NCBI RefSeq assembly: GCF_026930205.1 | Contig: NZ_JANHOI010000004.1 | Location: 114,858-178,857 of the forward strand | Direction of reading: 5' to 3' | Source of the DNA: Bartonella sp. 220B | Lineage (GTDB): Bacteria > Pseudomonadota > Alphaproteobacteria > Rhizobiales > Rhizobiaceae | DNA: 64,000 bases | Shown here: in pieces, positions 21,420-32,555 of the stretch | Position numbering within the stretch: the stretch's first letter is position 1 | How the letters are laid out: each line of letters opens with the position of its first letter | Notes under the pieces: model-generated | What the model was told of the DNA's origin: nothing | The model's database searches: none | The model's input: the letters and a program-made list of their open reading frames with translations, nothing else | Made by a program: the position numbers and the translations under genes

Positions 21420-21986
21420 TCAGTAATCCGCAACTCTAATAACTGAACGAACAGACTCTTTGCTGACATTAACATCAATCAACTTTTTTACGATTTCAAG
21501 AGCTACTTCTTCAGCGATAGAACCAACATTTTGCATAGCTTTATCTCGAATTTTTGTGATCTGTTTTTCAGCATCTGCTAATTTTTTTTCCAAACTCTCT
21601 TCAACTTCTTTTCGTTCAAGCTCAGCCTTCTCTTTTAACTCTTCACCAGCTGCTTGTGCTATAACATGAGCTTGCAAACGTGCTTCTGCCAATTTCCGCT
21701 CGTAAGTTTCAACTACAGTATCTGCTTCCTGCTTCATACGCATCGCCTGATCTAAATCAGATGCGATTCGATCCCGGCGTGTTTCAATAACACCACCAAT
21801 ACGAGGCACAATCACACGAGAAATAAAGAGATAAAAAAGCCCAAAAGAAATTGCCAACCAAAAAAAATGTGAAGAAAAATGCACAAAATCAAAAGGCGGA
21901 AACACACGATCTGCATGCTCTGCCACGTTTTGTACATGTTCTATCGGCTTGTCAGTGGTTTGTGCATAAGCGCTGGAAACAAACAT
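21420..21986 (-). CDS. atpG: ATP synthase F0 subunit b' (second b-type stalk subunit)
   Basis: A 188-residue b' subunit. After a variable leader ([17 protein letters not shown]) comes one membrane helix around residues 38-60 ([20 protein letters not shown]), then [20 protein letters not shown] and a long coiled-coil helix. The [16 protein letters not shown] segment is characteristic of alphaproteobacterial b'. The SAYA-Q at the start looks a little like a signal peptidase site but is too short for a signal peptide. The symbol varies between atpG and atpX or atpF2 in databases. Confidence 0.92.
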   Translation of the reverse strand: MFVSSAYAQTTDKPIEHVQNVAEHADRVFPPFDFVHFSSHFFWLAISFGLFYLFISRVIVPRIGGVIETRRDRIASDLDQAMRMKQEADTVVETYERKLAEARLQAHVIAQAAGEELKEKAELERKEVEESLEKKLADAEKQITKIRDKAMQNVGSIAEEVALEIVKKLIDVNVSKESVRSVIRVADY

Positions 21987-22116
21987 CTTCTTTCATCCTT
22001 CAACAAATCACTCCCCCCCTAAAAACCGACGGTAATGGACTAACACTCTTCTCATTAAGCAACAAAAGGCACACCTCCCTCTCATACAGAAAACAGGTAT
22101 CCCTTTTTGATGATGA

Positions 22117-22347
22117 TTAAACTCCGAAAAGAAGCAACAAAGCAATAAGCAATGAAAAAATGCCCAAAGCTTCTGTCACAGCAAAACCAAAGACAAGACG
22201 GCCAAACTGACTATCTGCTGCTGATGGATTGCGTAATGCGCCAGAAAGATAGCTACCAAAAATATTTCCAAGGCCTAAAGCTGTCCCCGCCATTCCAAAG
22301 CAAGCAAGACCAGCACCAATATATTTTGCGGCAAGCACTAATTCCAT
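22117..22347 (-). CDS. atpE: ATP synthase F0 subunit c
   Basis: The proteolipid that forms the rotating c-ring. The 76-residue product is a helical hairpin: helix 1 carries the glycine-rich IGAGLACFGMAGTALGLGNI, the polar loop contains ALRNPSAADS, and helix 2 contains the proton-carrying glutamate E59 within FGFAVTEALGIF. AAGGAG sits six bases before the ATG, the strongest ribosome binding site in this operon, in keeping with the need for many c subunits per complex. Confidence 0.97.
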   Translation of the reverse strand: MELVLAAKYIGAGLACFGMAGTALGLGNIFGSYLSGALRNPSAADSQFGRLVFGFAVTEALGIFSLLIALLLLFGV

Positions 22348-22401
22348 ATTATTCTCCTTTAAAGCGAAATTGCACTATTCGACGGAAAACCGCCAGTTTT
22401 A

Positions 22402-23199
22402 TTAATGTCCTGGATGAACTGCATCATTAAGATACATACAAGTTAAAACCGTAAAGACGTATGCCTGAAGAAATGCGACCAAAAATTCAAGAGCAGTAAT
22501 CGCTACGGTCATGATAAGTGGCAAAATTGAACCACCAACGCCTACAACCCCTACTCCAATCATTGAGACAACGAAACCAGAAAATACTTTGAGGGTAATA
22601 TGACCAGCAAGCATATTAGCAAAAAGACGAAGTGAAAGACTGATAGGACGAGAAAGAAAAGAAATAACCTCGATCATCGTAACCAAAGGCAAAACCACAA
22701 CAGGCACACCACTGGGAACAAACAGTTTCAAAAAATTAGCCCCATGCTTATAAAAACCATAGCCAATGACTGTCAAAATTACCACCATAGCCAATGAAAA
22801 CGTAATCATAATCTGAGAAGTAATCGTATAAAAATAGGGAAAAAGACCAATAAAATTTGCAACTAAAATAAAAGTAAACAGGGAAAAAACTAAAGGGAAA
22901 AACTGCATCCCCTGCACACCAGCTGATTCCCGTAAAGTTGTTGCGACAAACTCATAAGCCATTTCTGAAAGAGACTGCATCCGTGTTGGAACCAACCCAC
23001 GACTTGATGACGAAACAAAGAGAAAAACCGAAGTTATAACAACTGTAGCTACTATAAAAAACGATACATTTGTAAAGGATAAATCCATATTCCCTATAGA
23101 AATCTTAATCAGTCGTGAAATCTCAAATTGATGGATAGGATCTGGAGCGTGTGATATCACTTCAACCTCATTTATCGGACCTTTTGTTGGACCTTTCAT
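22402..23199 (-). CDS. atpB: ATP synthase F0 subunit a
   Basis: Subunit a forms the proton half-channels beside the c-ring. The 265-residue protein has about five or six membrane helices and the essential arginine in the helix [29 protein letters not shown] near the N terminus is typical of alphaproteobacteria. From the ATG at 23199 the gene overlaps atpI by 32 bp. A GTG at 23160, preceded by GAGG at five bases and lying just after the atpI stop, would give a protein starting [11 protein letters not shown] and is a credible alternative start. Confidence 0.95.
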   Translation of the reverse strand: MKGPTKGPINEVEVISHAPDPIHQFEISRLIKISIGNMDLSFTNVSFFIVATVVITSVFLFVSSSSRGLVPTRMQSLSEMAYEFVATTLRESAGVQGMQFFPLVFSLFTFILVANFIGLFPYFYTITSQIMITFSLAMVVILTVIGYGFYKHGANFLKLFVPSGVPVVVLPLVTMIEVISFLSRPISLSLRLFANMLAGHITLKVFSGFVVSMIGVGVVGVGGSILPLIMTVAITALEFLVAFLQAYVFTVLTCMYLNDAVHPGH

Positions 23200-23599
23200 C
23201 TTGGCGCAATACGCCTCTTTGCCTGAATGGACTGGAGGAAATATACCCCACAGACCGAAGAATACTCAATACACCAGCAGCAAATCCAAGAAAAAGAAAA
23301 AACACCAAACCCCATGGCCATGAACCTGCTAACTTATCAAACCCCACTCCCAAAACCACACCTACAATAATACTTGCAAGAAACTCACTCGAAAGCTTAA
23401 TTGCATGCGCCATCTTGCCTTGTAACTCATCCCCCTCATTTTCATAACGCCGCTTCTTTAATGCTTTCTTATGCATTAAAGCTCTACCTAACTTCTCACT
23501 TCGACATTCTAAATCCTCTGAATGAAGACAATCTTTTTGCCCTTTTCCTTCCGCTTCAGTTTCCTGCACTGGCACAATGGGTTCACTCCCCTCTGCCAT
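23168..23599 (-). CDS. atpI: ATP synthase accessory protein I
   Basis: AtpI is a small membrane protein that helps assemble the c-ring. The product (about 143 residues) has a charged N-terminal half and two hydrophobic helices near the C terminus ([20 protein letters not shown] and [20 protein letters not shown]), the layout of alphaproteobacterial AtpI. I start it at the ATG at 23599 because AAGGAG lies six bases upstream, rather than at a TTG six codons earlier. It is the first gene of the F0 operon, whose promoter should lie in the 870-bp gap beyond it. Confidence 0.88.
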   Translation of the reverse strand: MAEGSEPIVPVQETEAEGKGQKDCLHSEDLECRSEKLGRALMHKKALKKRRYENEGDELQGKMAHAIKLSSEFLASIIVGVVLGVGFDKLAGSWPWGLVFFLFLGFAAGVLSILRSVGYISSSPFRQRGVLRQDERSNKRSDK

Positions 23600-24493
23600 T
23601 ATTGGCTCCTTAATCAAAAAGCAAAGTAAAGGCTAATCTATAAAACCGTGCGCATCATATTGTTCTCGAATTTATTCGTCAAGACGCTAAAAGAATTCTA
23701 TCACAATTTATCCCACAAATAACATGCCTTTTCATTTTAGGAATCCTCACCCCTTACTCTTAAATCATCACTCCAACCTACAGAGGATACATCGCTTTTC
23801 AACTTTAGCAAACCATACAGCCCTCGTGTCAAAACACCAAGAAGCATATTGAGAAAATACCCTCTTTTACAGCGTTTATCCCTGTTCACAAATAAAGGAT
23901 GATATTTATGAGTCTTCTACATCTTTTAATGTACGACATAGAACTGTAATGAATTGTGTTACCGTTGTGCAAAGAAGCCTATATAAACAAAATTTTAAAT
24001 ACTAGCACTACAGCACTTTGTATAGTTGTAATTAACTTTTTAAGTCTTTCTTCTTATATTCAAATGTTTTATGGTAAATATCTTTGCTTTTTGTGAAAAA
24101 ACCGTCACAAATCAGCTTTCTCCTTGATAATTATAGATATGAGAACTTCTTTTGACCCCGCACTATAATTATGACTCTTCGATCCTCAGTTGTTACAACT
24201 CCTCTTAATTCAAATGTTTTATTAAAAAGGCTTCTGCTTTAAATAATCCTGATTCATACATTGATTCCTTTCAATAACGCATCAATACAGGATTTTTTTT
24301 GTTTTAGATTAAGAGAAATTGTAACAAGAAAATAGCATAATATGAGACCTATTCATTCAATAGAGGGAATGATAAAATTATTTTTATAAATCAATATATT
24401 TTTGATATTAAAATGGTATCATTTACGAAAAAGTCTATTGTCTTAAACTGGTTCTTAAATATAGATTTCATTCACTTAAAAAACAGAAAAGAA
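23600..24493. other. Intergenic region upstream of the F0 operon, no supported gene
   Basis: This gap of nearly 900 bp lies between der and atpI. It is AT-rich with no convincing reading frame on either strand and no tRNA-like cloverleaf. The phrase TCAAATGTTTTA occurs twice (about 24060 and 24211), each time followed within 30 bp by a CTTTGCTTTTT or CTTCTGCTTT tract, suggesting an old short duplication. The F0 operon promoter is expected near 23600-23700, but I could not assign boxes. Confidence 0.4.
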
Positions 24494-25918
24494 TTATTTC
24501 TTTCTGGAACGTGACGCAAAAGGATTATCAGATGCGCGTAATGATATACGAATTGGCACACCCGGCATATCGAACGCATCACGTAATCCATTGGAAAGAT
24601 AACGTAAATAGGATTGAGGCATTATCTGTGGTCGCGAACAAGAAATCATAAATCCAGGAGGACGTGTCTTAATCTGTGTTATATATTTAACCTTAAGTCG
24701 ACGACCAGAAAATGCAGGTGGTGGATGATGCGCAACAACAGTTTCAAGCCATCGGTTCAGTTTTCCCGTGGAAATACGGCGATTCCACACACGGTGCATC
24801 ATCATGATATTTTCCATCAGTTTATCAATCCCTTGAGCATATTGTCCCGATATAGGAACAGCTCTCAAACCACGAACCTGAGGAAGAAGGCGGCTACATT
24901 TTTCATGTAAATCAATCAATGTCACCTGACTATTTTCAACGAGATCCCACTTATTAAAAGCAATAAGCGGAACGCGCCCTTCACGAATCACAAGATCAAC
25001 AATTTGCAAATCCTGCTTTTCAAACGGTGCCGTTGCATCAAAAACGATCACCACCACTTCTGCAAAACGAATTGCACGTAAAGTATCTGCAACAGAAAGT
25101 TTTTCCAATTTTTCTTGTATTTTCGACTTCCGCCGCAAACCCGCAGTATCAAAAAGTTTAATATGACGGCCACTCCATTCCCAATCTACAGAAATAGAAT
25201 CACGTGTAAGTCCTGCCTCTGGTCCTGTTAACAACCGATCTTGTTTCAACATGCTATTGATGAGAGTTGACTTTCCTGTATTTGGACGCCCTGCAACTGC
25301 AATCCGAATGGGCTTATTTTCATCGTAAATAAATCCCTCTTCCAAATCATCCACATCAACACCAACGGATGCAGGTTGTATAGCAGTATATTTTTGTTCG
25401 TTTTTATGTTCAAAAGCGCGTTGCTTACCAACAGCATCTACAATTGCATCACGAAGATCTGTAAGCCCTAGACCATGTTCAGCAGATATTAGACAAGGCT
25501 CCCCCAAACCCAATGACCATGCTTCATACTCTCCACCTGTAGCTGCTTTTGACTCAGACTTATTGGCAACAAGTACTATCGGTTTGCCTGACTTGCGAAC
25601 CAATGAAGCAAAATTTAAATCACTCGGCGTTATTCCACTTTTGGCATCAAACACAAATAAAATAAGATCGGCTTCCTCAATGGCAGCTTTTGTATGGAGA
25701 CGCATACGGCCTTCAAGTGTATGGTCACTCGCTTCTTCTAACCCAGCCGTATCAATCACATCAAAACGCAAATCTTGAAGTTTCGCTGCATGAATACGCC
25801 GATCACGTGTTACGCCTGGCTTATCATCAACCAAAGCTAATTTTTGCCCAACCAAACGATTAAAGAGTGTTGACTTCCCAACATTAGGGCGACCAACTAT
25901 AGCAATAGTAAGGTTCAT
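24494..25918 (-). CDS. der: Ribosome-associated GTPase Der (EngA)
   Basis: Der is an essential double GTPase needed for 50S ribosome assembly. The 474-residue protein has two consecutive G domains: the first with [17 protein letters not shown] (about residue 8), DTAGLEE and VANKSESK, the second with [17 protein letters not shown] (about residue 210), [10 protein letters not shown] and [10 protein letters not shown]-terminal KH-like domain follows, with [23 protein letters not shown] and a basic tail [14 protein letters not shown]. It follows the TPR membrane protein gene by four bases, so the two are almost certainly co-transcribed, as in many proteobacteria (yfgM/bamB/der neighbourhoods). 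Confidence 0.97.
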   Translation of the reverse strand: MNLTIAIVGRPNVGKSTLFNRLVGQKLALVDDKPGVTRDRRIHAAKLQDLRFDVIDTAGLEEASDHTLEGRMRLHTKAAIEEADLILFVFDAKSGITPSDLNFASLVRKSGKPIVLVANKSESKAATGGEYEAWSLGLGEPCLISAEHGLGLTDLRDAIVDAVGKQRAFEHKNEQKYTAIQPASVGVDVDDLEEGFIYDENKPIRIAVAGRPNTGKSTLINSMLKQDRLLTGPEAGLTRDSISVDWEWSGRHIKLFDTAGLRRKSKIQEKLEKLSVADTLRAIRFAEVVVIVFDATAPFEKQDLQIVDLVIREGRVPLIAFNKWDLVENSQVTLIDLHEKCSRLLPQVRGLRAVPISGQYAQGIDKLMENIMMMHRVWNRRISTGKLNRWLETVVAHHPPPAFSGRRLKVKYITQIKTRPPGFMISCSRPQIMPQSYLRYLSNGLRDAFDMPGVPIRISLRASDNPFASRSRKK

Positions 25919-25922
25919 AAAT

Positions 25923-26594
25923 TCATTCCTTACTTACCTTGCCCTCTGCTTGTATAAGCTCAAGCATCATACGAGACCGATCTGCTACTTTTAACCCTAA
26001 AGCACCTTCTTCAGAAATTTTCCTAAAATAATCAACCGCTTCTTTCACTTTATCAGCTTTATAGGCAGCTAAGCCCAAAGCCTCTCTTGCAGACATACGC
26101 ATCGGATCAACATCATTTGCCATATCTTCAACGCGCTTTTTAACCTCATCCAAAGTCCCTGTATCAACCAAAATATAAGCTGCACGAATTTTTGCAACTT
26201 TCCGCAAAATTTGTGGTGCTTTTTCATCAGCCGCAATAGAATCAAAGGCTTCTACTGATTTAACATTATCCCCTTGTTCCATGAACAAAGAAGCCTCACG
26301 CAAACGAGCAAGAAAAGGATATCCTCCAAAGTTAGAGACTTTAACATTTTCCAATTGTTTCATCGCTTCATCAAAATGACGTGTATCCGCAAAATCAAGG
26401 CTTTTTACAAATGCATCACCAATATGACCAGCTTTCTTTATTTGTTCATGATGGTAAATTTGATAAGTCACTACCATCAAAATGAAAATAACGACTGCAA
26501 TAATAATTGCAAAACCATAACGTCTCCAAAAAGCAAGAGCTTTTTCCTGACGAACCTCTGCATTAACTTCAGCAATAAAACTATCATACGACAT
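25923..26594 (-). CDS. YfgM-like tetratricopeptide membrane protein (TPR_21)
   Basis: The 223-residue protein begins [20 protein letters not shown], followed by one membrane helix at about residues 28-46 ([20 protein letters not shown]) and a periplasmic domain of short helical repeats. This is the organisation of YfgM, an ancillary SecYEG-associated periplasmic factor that lies beside bamB and der in gammaproteobacteria. Here it directly precedes der with a four-base gap. The family call rests on topology, the N-terminal pattern and context. Confidence 0.82.
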   Translation of the reverse strand: MSYDSFIAEVNAEVRQEKALAFWRRYGFAIIIAVVIFILMVVTYQIYHHEQIKKAGHIGDAFVKSLDFADTRHFDEAMKQLENVKVSNFGGYPFLARLREASLFMEQGDNVKSVEAFDSIAADEKAPQILRKVAKIRAAYILVDTGTLDEVKKRVEDMANDVDPMRMSAREALGLAAYKADKVKEAVDYFRKISEEGALGLKVADRSRMMLELIQAEGKVSKE

Positions 26595-27204
26595 ATATCA
26601 TACCTTGGAAAAAATTCACTTTTTGTGCTTTTACGCATAAATGCATAAAGATGGTAGCCCTCATGAACTAAAAAACTTAAAATTTCTAACTTATTTATTT
26701 CAAATCGTATCCAAACCACTGAAACTTTTGTAACGACATCAATCAAAAACGATAGAACCGCACTTTGGTTCATAACATAGTTTTATATCCCTTTTTAAAC
26801 TGCTATCATATCCCTCACGCCCATTATATAAGCCTCTTTATAATCTCAAGAGCTTTTCGTGTCTTCTCCTTGTTATATTATATACGAGAATTATCTTTTA
26901 AAATCTTAAAAGCAACAATCCTATTGCACTTTTCAAAGCCTTTAATTGTAGAATTTCAGTGGGAAAGCAATCCATTAAAAAACTTTCACAAAGAGACATT
27001 GCTTCATTTTTATGATTGAAAATATTTTTACCAAATAAACAAATTTCGTTATCCAGAATGGAAGAAATGCGGAAACTCCATGATAAAACTCTATTTAAAA
27101 TTCAAACTTCAAGTAAAACTCTGTGTACAAAATATTTCTCTTTAACTTAGTTTCACTCGATTGATAACCTCTTTTGGCTGTCACTCACAGTGTCTAAAAA
27201 TGTT
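26595..27204. other. Intergenic region, no supported gene
   Basis: An AT-rich gap of about 610 bp between the yfgM-like gene and the SLC13 permease gene. A short plus-strand frame at 26765-27019 has no ribosome binding site, an irregular composition and no resemblance to a known family, so I do not call it. Nothing else is visible. Confidence 0.4.
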
Positions 27205-28986
27205 TTATTGTAATGGCCAAATCCACATGAGCATTGGAACAGCAACAATGACTATCAATACCGCCAACGGAGCACCAAAGCGTGGATAATCACTAAAACG
27301 ATATCCCCCTGGCGCCATCACGAGCATATTACTTTGGTGTCCAATAGGCGTAAGAAACTCACAACCTGCACCAATTGCAACAGCCATCAGAAAAGCTTCA
27401 GGCTTATAATGAAGAGAGTGAGCAAAACTTGACGCGATTGGTGCTACCATCATAACTGTCGCTGCATTATTCAAAAATGGCGTTACCAACATGGCTGTAA
27501 CCAACATCAGCGCCAATGCACCAGAGGGTGGAAAAAATACCGCCAATTGGCTCAGCCATTGACCTATGAGATCCGTACATCCTGTCTTCTCTAGTGCTTC
27601 ACTCACCGGAATAAGAGTTGCTAATAAAACTAATATTTGGCCATCTAATGCTTGATACAAGTCACGCGCTGGCAAAACGCGAAAGATAACCATGGCAATA
27701 GCAGCAGAGAAAAAAGAAAGGGAAACGGGTATAATATGAAAAGCCGTACAAATGATCGCTATAAAGAGAATAGCTAAAGATACAAAACCATGACGTAAAT
27801 TGCCAAACACAATATTGCGTTTTGCTAAGGGTAAACATTTCAGTTCCCGTAATAAATTGGGAATAACCCTCTCTTGTCCTTGCAAAACAATCACATCTCC
27901 AAGATGGAAAACAATATCCTCAAGCCTCCTCCGCACCCTTTCATGTTGTCGACTTAACGCAAGAAAATTCACATCATAGCGATCAAAATACGAAAACTCT
28001 TTTGCACTGATACCAATAAGGGGGGAATTATGCGTGACAACGGCTTCAATAATATCAATGTCGCTGTCCTTGTCTCCCGTAGAAAGAGTCCTACCAGAGA
28101 AAAATTCTAAACGAGCAGAATTCATCACACTATCTAGCCCCGTATGCGAACCTTCCAACAAAACAATATCGTTTTCAGACAAAATAAAATCTGGCAACGG
28201 CGAAATAGAAACTTTGTTTCTGATAACTTGAACCACCATGACATCACCACCTGATGGTTTAACAAGGTCCACTATCGTTTTTCCTACAATCGGTGAATTT
28301 ATTGGAATATGTACTTCTGAAATATAGTTACGAATATCAATAGCATCATCAAACGATACACCTGAGCGTACACGTACAGGTAAACGCCAAGAAAAAAACA
28401 CCAAATAGAGTATACCAACAGTAGCAACAGCCGCACCAACTGGAGTAAAATCAAACATGGTAAAAGGAGACCCCGTTAAACGTTCTTGCATAGCTGAAAT
28501 AACAACGTTAGGAGAAGTCCCTATTTGTGTCATAAGACCACCCAATAAAGAACCAAATGCCATGGGCATCAAAAAGACAGAAGGAGAAACCTGAGAACGA
28601 CGCGCAAATTGAAAAGCAATAGGAAGCATGATAGCCAAAGCACCAATGTTTTTAACAAACATTGATAAAAACACTACAGAAATAACTAAAAAAGCCAATT
28701 GAAGACGTACTGATCTCACATCTGGCCATATCCGTTGAATAATAAATTCCATTATACCAGAACGCGATACAGCTGTACTGACAACAAACACACTCCCCAC
28801 AATAATAACAATATCATTACTAAAACCGCTAAATGCCTCCTTTGGGCTAACAAGCCCCACAATGCAAGCAACCAATAATGTACAAAGAGCGACAAGATCA
28901 TAACGGAATCGATCCCAAATAAAAACAACCATCATGAGACCAATGATAGAAAAAGCCATTATTTGATGTCCTGTCATGATACCCAT
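27205..28986 (-). CDS. SLC13/DASS-family permease with two TrkA_C domains
   Basis: A 593-residue inner-membrane transporter of the divalent anion:Na+ symporter group. About five or six helices (residues 8-185) are followed by a cytoplasmic insert with two RCK/TrkA_C-like domains (about 205-285 and 290-375, with INSPIVGKTIVDL and HNSPLIGISAKEF). A second membrane half follows, with the hairpin signatures TMLVTPFLNNAATVMMVAPI-like and GAGCEFLTPIGHQSNMLV. The first half carries GSLLGGLMTQIGTSPNVVIS, the matching inverted-repeat motif. Substrate (sulfate, dicarboxylate or other anion) cannot be decided. A second ATG three codons in is possible. Confidence 0.88.
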   Translation of the reverse strand: MGIMTGHQIMAFSIIGLMMVVFIWDRFRYDLVALCTLLVACIVGLVSPKEAFSGFSNDIVIIVGSVFVVSTAVSRSGIMEFIIQRIWPDVRSVRLQLAFLVISVVFLSMFVKNIGALAIMLPIAFQFARRSQVSPSVFLMPMAFGSLLGGLMTQIGTSPNVVISAMQERLTGSPFTMFDFTPVGAAVATVGILYLVFFSWRLPVRVRSGVSFDDAIDIRNYISEVHIPINSPIVGKTIVDLVKPSGGDVMVVQVIRNKVSISPLPDFILSENDIVLLEGSHTGLDSVMNSARLEFFSGRTLSTGDKDSDIDIIEAVVTHNSPLIGISAKEFSYFDRYDVNFLALSRQHERVRRRLEDIVFHLGDVIVLQGQERVIPNLLRELKCLPLAKRNIVFGNLRHGFVSLAILFIAIICTAFHIIPVSLSFFSAAIAMVIFRVLPARDLYQALDGQILVLLATLIPVSEALEKTGCTDLIGQWLSQLAVFFPPSGALALMLVTAMLVTPFLNNAATVMMVAPIASSFAHSLHYKPEAFLMAVAIGAGCEFLTPIGHQSNMLVMAPGGYRFSDYPRFGAPLAVLIVIVAVPMLMWIWPLQ

Positions 28987-29350
28987 CTCTCCCCATTAGA
29001 TTACAATAAACACATATGTTGTTTTAACTGTTCCTATAAAAAGCAGCAAGATAAAAGCAAACATAAGTTCATTTTAGAGTGATAAATTATGATCAGCACA
29101 TACTTCTCTCTTTGGTTATAAATGCTTTTTTATAAAATATTGAAACCAAACAAAATTGCTGACAGTTGATAAAAATGTTTTGCAAAAAAAGCAGAATGAC
29201 TCTAAACGTGAAAGGGAATAAAAAGAGATAACTATTGGGTTGGTGCATGCTATATTTAGAGCCTTTGTCATTGCTTAAAGAAATTTGTGTACATTCTCAC
29301 ATAGAGTAAATAAAGCATCACACAGAGTGATAAAAGTGAAAGAAGAAATA
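28987..29350. other. Divergent intergenic region, no supported gene
   Basis: About 360 bp between the divergent SLC13 permease gene and the exported protein gene. It must hold promoters for both. A near-repeat, CACATAGAG then CACACAGAG, is seen at about 29299 and 29320. I could not assign promoter boxes with confidence. Confidence 0.35.
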
Positions 29351-31042
29351 ATGACCAATCTTAATGGTGGATACCGAGGAAATTTAAAATACTGGCTAAC
29401 ATGTATTATTGGATTTATTGCTATTCTGACAATCGTAGTTTTCGGCGGTTTTTATATAGCAAAACCCTATCTTGACAGTTTTGTAAAACAAGAAATAGCC
29501 CGCCGTTCTATAAAAGCAGAGACAGCCGAAGTTAGCATCATAGGCAAAGTCAATTTGACAAATGTTACACTGCCAGTTCCTGCTGATACATCACTTAAAA
29601 TTGGTGCCATTTCAGCCCGCCCTCCTTTTTCTTTTATTCCTGGTACTTTTACACTTTATAATGTTGACTTAAAGCATAATAACATTCACATAAAAATTCC
29701 CAAAATTTCCCTTAATAGTGTATACTTTAAGAAAAAAGATACTACGATCACATCCCACATTTTGCAATCAATTATGCGTATTGAACTTTCCTCAATTGTT
29801 GCGCCCAATATACTGCTTTCTATAGAAGATAAGAAAGAACTCAACGAAAAACTTGAGATAAAGGGTTTTCAGCTTTCTGGTTTTAAAAATGGTCATATTG
29901 GTTCTGTTAGCTTCAAAAATATGGACCTTAATATGACAGCCAAGAATGGTGAAAAACAAACGCATATTATTAGCAAAAGTGATGCAATAGAAGCACGTAA
30001 TATTGATATCAACTATGCTGATTTTATTATTTTAGGAAAAAGTAATTCTATCAATCAAATTAAAAATGTTACCGGTCCTATTTCTCTGAAAAATCTAATC
30101 GTTGATATTTTTGAAGGAGAAGAAAAAAACATCTCTTTATCTCTTGGTAAATTTAAAACATCTGGTTTTAAAGTGAAACCATTGGAGCCAACAACTGAAA
30201 ATTTGATCAAAGCTTATCTGAACGAAAAAAAAGTAACTAACAAGAAAACTGAAAAAACAGCACGACGTGATATTCTCATAAATAACTTGCTCACTATTAC
30301 CTTAGCTGATGCAGAAGTGAATAACCTCAAAATCGATACACCACAATTTAAAGGAACACTCGAATCATTCCAGTTTACACAAAGCTTATGGAAGCAACCT
30401 ATACCCAAAAAACTTCTTATCTCTTTCAATAATATTTCAGTTTTACCTAAAAAAATGAGAGAAGAAGACTTAAAGCTCTTCAAAAAAATAGGTATTGAAC
30501 ACTTTGATTTTTCAGAAAAAATTGATATTTCTTATGATGAAAAAAAACGTACGCTTGCTCTTAATGCAATGTCTTTCAACATGAAAAATATTGGATCTGG
30601 AAAAGTATCAGCAAAACTTGTTAATGTTGATGAAAAACTTTTTTCTGCTCAAAAAGACTTAATGACTCTTGCTTCTCAAGACCTTAGTGTCACTGATATT
30701 AACATTAGATATACAGACGCTGGTTTCATTGATAAACTTTTTTCTTATCTCGCACGAAATCTTGGTGATACAAAACATGATCTCAAAAAAGAACTCTATG
30801 ACAATTTCTATCTGATGATGACACAAACCCCCCAAATTTTGCTAAAAGATCATGAAAAAGCTGAAAATATTTCAAATTCTCTTGGAGACTTTGCTAGAAA
30901 TCCACAAACATTGGTTATTCAAATAACAGCAAAAGATAACAAAGGACTTACAATAGCTGATCTCGAAACTGCTCTGCAAAACGATTTGTCCAAAGTTTTG
31001 GATAAAGTGCATCTCACTGTCAAAAATCAAACATCACCTTAA
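29351..31042 (+). CDS. Membrane-anchored periplasmic protein of unknown function
   Basis: The product (563 residues from this start) has a short cytoplasmic N terminus, one membrane helix at about 15-40 (WLTCIIGFIAILTIVVFGGF), and then a long periplasmic part with repeated beta-like segments and no cysteines of note. The topology and patterns such as AEVSIIGKVNLTNVTLPVPA and ADAEVNNLKIDTPQFKGTLE recall AsmA/YdbH-type lipid-transfer proteins, but there is no clear signature, so I leave it unassigned. The ATG at 29351 follows AGAAG. In-frame GTG and TTG codons upstream (29336, 29285) are less likely starts. It stands alone between divergent and co-directional neighbours. Confidence 0.75.
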   Translation: MTNLNGGYRGNLKYWLTCIIGFIAILTIVVFGGFYIAKPYLDSFVKQEIARRSIKAETAEVSIIGKVNLTNVTLPVPADTSLKIGAISARPPFSFIPGTFTLYNVDLKHNNIHIKIPKISLNSVYFKKKDTTITSHILQSIMRIELSSIVAPNILLSIEDKKELNEKLEIKGFQLSGFKNGHIGSVSFKNMDLNMTAKNGEKQTHIISKSDAIEARNIDINYADFIILGKSNSINQIKNVTGPISLKNLIVDIFEGEEKNISLSLGKFKTSGFKVKPLEPTTENLIKAYLNEKKVTNKKTEKTARRDILINNLLTITLADAEVNNLKIDTPQFKGTLESFQFTQSLWKQPIPKKLLISFNNISVLPKKMREEDLKLFKKIGIEHFDFSEKIDISYDEKKRTLALNAMSFNMKNIGSGKVSAKLVNVDEKLFSAQKDLMTLASQDLSVTDINIRYTDAGFIDKLFSYLARNLGDTKHDLKKELYDNFYLMMTQTPQILLKDHEKAENISNSLGDFARNPQTLVIQITAKDNKGLTIADLETALQNDLSKVLDKVHLTVKNQTSP

Positions 31043-31193
31043 AAAATAGCATTTAGCTTTGAACATAATGATCTTGTTTGTAAATTTAAGGGCTTTATTC
31101 CTCTTTTTTCTTTTGTATGATATAAGAAAACATCATACAGAGTAGTTTATATAAAAAATTAATTGGTAAAATTGTCGACACTTGGAGTTGTTC

Positions 31194-32555
31194 ATGTCTG
31201 ATTTATCTTCAAATCGTTTGCCTAATCGCGCGTCTCGTGTCACAAATCAAGCGCTTTCCGCTATTGAACGCTTTCTTCATATTGAAGCTCTCAGCGGTAT
31301 TGTTCTTTTGTTAGCGGCGGCGGCCGCACTCATTTTTGCTAATTCTCAATATGCCTCTCTTTATGAATCCTTCTGGCATACACCCTTTGGCTTTAATTTT
31401 GGTCATTTTACCCTCTCTTGGGATTTGCATTTCTGGGTTAATGATGCTCTCATGACTGTTTTCTTTCTTGTTGCGGGAATGGAAATCCGACGCGAAATTC
31501 ATGAAGGTGCTCTCGCCGATTTTAAACAAGCAGTTTTGCCAATTGTTGCAGCAATAGGTGGAGTTTGTCTTCCTGCAATTATTTATCTCAGTTTTAACTT
31601 TAATGGGGGACATACGCATGGTTGGGCAGTCCCAACAGCTACAGACATCGCCTTTGCACTCGGAATTCTGGCTCTTCTTGGCAAGAAAATTCCTTCTAAT
31701 CTTCATATCATTCTTTTATCTTTAGCAATTATTGATGATATTATCGCTGTTCTTATTATTGCTTTCTTCTACTCAACGAATATTGATCCCAGTGGTCTCT
31801 TTATTACAGTAGCAGGGATTGCTTTAGTATTATTTTTTCAATGGATTGGACTCGCTTCGGCGTGGCTTTACATTCTACCTGGTGCAATCATCTGGTGGGG
31901 ATTAATGGCGACAGGTGTTCATCCATCACTTGCTGGTGTGATTTTAGGGATGATGACTCCTGTTTTTCCTACCCGTACTCTGGTAGCTCCGCTCACCATG
32001 TTAAGCAACGCAATGCAAGTCCTCCAAGAAAAAAATACAAAAACAGATCTACATCATATCTCAACTGCATTAAAAAAGATGCGCAAAGGACAACGTGATA
32101 TGATTGCTCCAGTAACGCGTGTTCAGAAAGCCTTGCATCCTTGGGTTGCCTACGGCGTGATGCCAATTTTTGCCTTTGCAAATGCTGGTGTTAGTTTTGC
32201 AAATTTCGATCTTTCTTCTCATGAATCCTTTTTAATCGTGCTTGGTGTGGTCATTGGTCTCTTTGTTGGGAAACCTTTTGGAATCATTGCTGCTAGCTAT
32301 CTAGCCGTAAAATCAGGGCTATGCCGCCTGCCTCCTCAAATGACTTGGACTGGTGTTTTGCTCATTGGATTTTTAGCAGGAATTGGCTTTACAATGTCTA
32401 TCTTTGTTTCAATGCTTGCTTTTAAAGATGTTATCCTGCTTGACTCCGCAAAAATTGGTGTCCTTTGTGGATCGGGTTTATCTGCTCTTGTCGGCCTTGG
32501 ATATGGAGTTATTTACATCAAACGCAACAAACAAACTCCTCATAGTTTTCAATAA
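31194..32555 (+). CDS. nhaA: Na+/H+ antiporter NhaA
   Basis: NhaA exchanges two external protons for one internal sodium ion across the inner membrane. The protein (453 residues) shows the N-terminal FLHIEALSGIVLLLAAAAAL, MEIRREIHEGAL, the TDIAFALGILALLGKKIP stretch and the ion-binding aspartate pair in LAIIDDIIAV. GKPFGI with the conserved lysine is present in the later helix. Start chosen at 31194: GGAG precedes this ATG by six bases, whereas the frame also opens at a TTG four codons earlier. A copy of its last 16 codons is found inverted about 480 bp downstream (32992-33042). Confidence 0.95.
   Translation: MSDLSSNRLPNRASRVTNQALSAIERFLHIEALSGIVLLLAAAAALIFANSQYASLYESFWHTPFGFNFGHFTLSWDLHFWVNDALMTVFFLVAGMEIRREIHEGALADFKQAVLPIVAAIGGVCLPAIIYLSFNFNGGHTHGWAVPTATDIAFALGILALLGKKIPSNLHIILLSLAIIDDIIAVLIIAFFYSTNIDPSGLFITVAGIALVLFFQWIGLASAWLYILPGAIIWWGLMATGVHPSLAGVILGMMTPVFPTRTLVAPLTMLSNAMQVLQEKNTKTDLHHISTALKKMRKGQRDMIAPVTRVQKALHPWVAYGVMPIFAFANAGVSFANFDLSSHESFLIVLGVVIGLFVGKPFGIIAASYLAVKSGLCRLPPQMTWTGVLLIGFLAGIGFTMSIFVSMLAFKDVILLDSAKIGVLCGSGLSALVGLGYGVIYIKRNKQTPHSFQ

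Noticed and set aside
26765..27019. A plus-strand frame of 84 codons
   Set aside because: No ribosome binding site, hydrophobic low-complexity composition, no homology seen.
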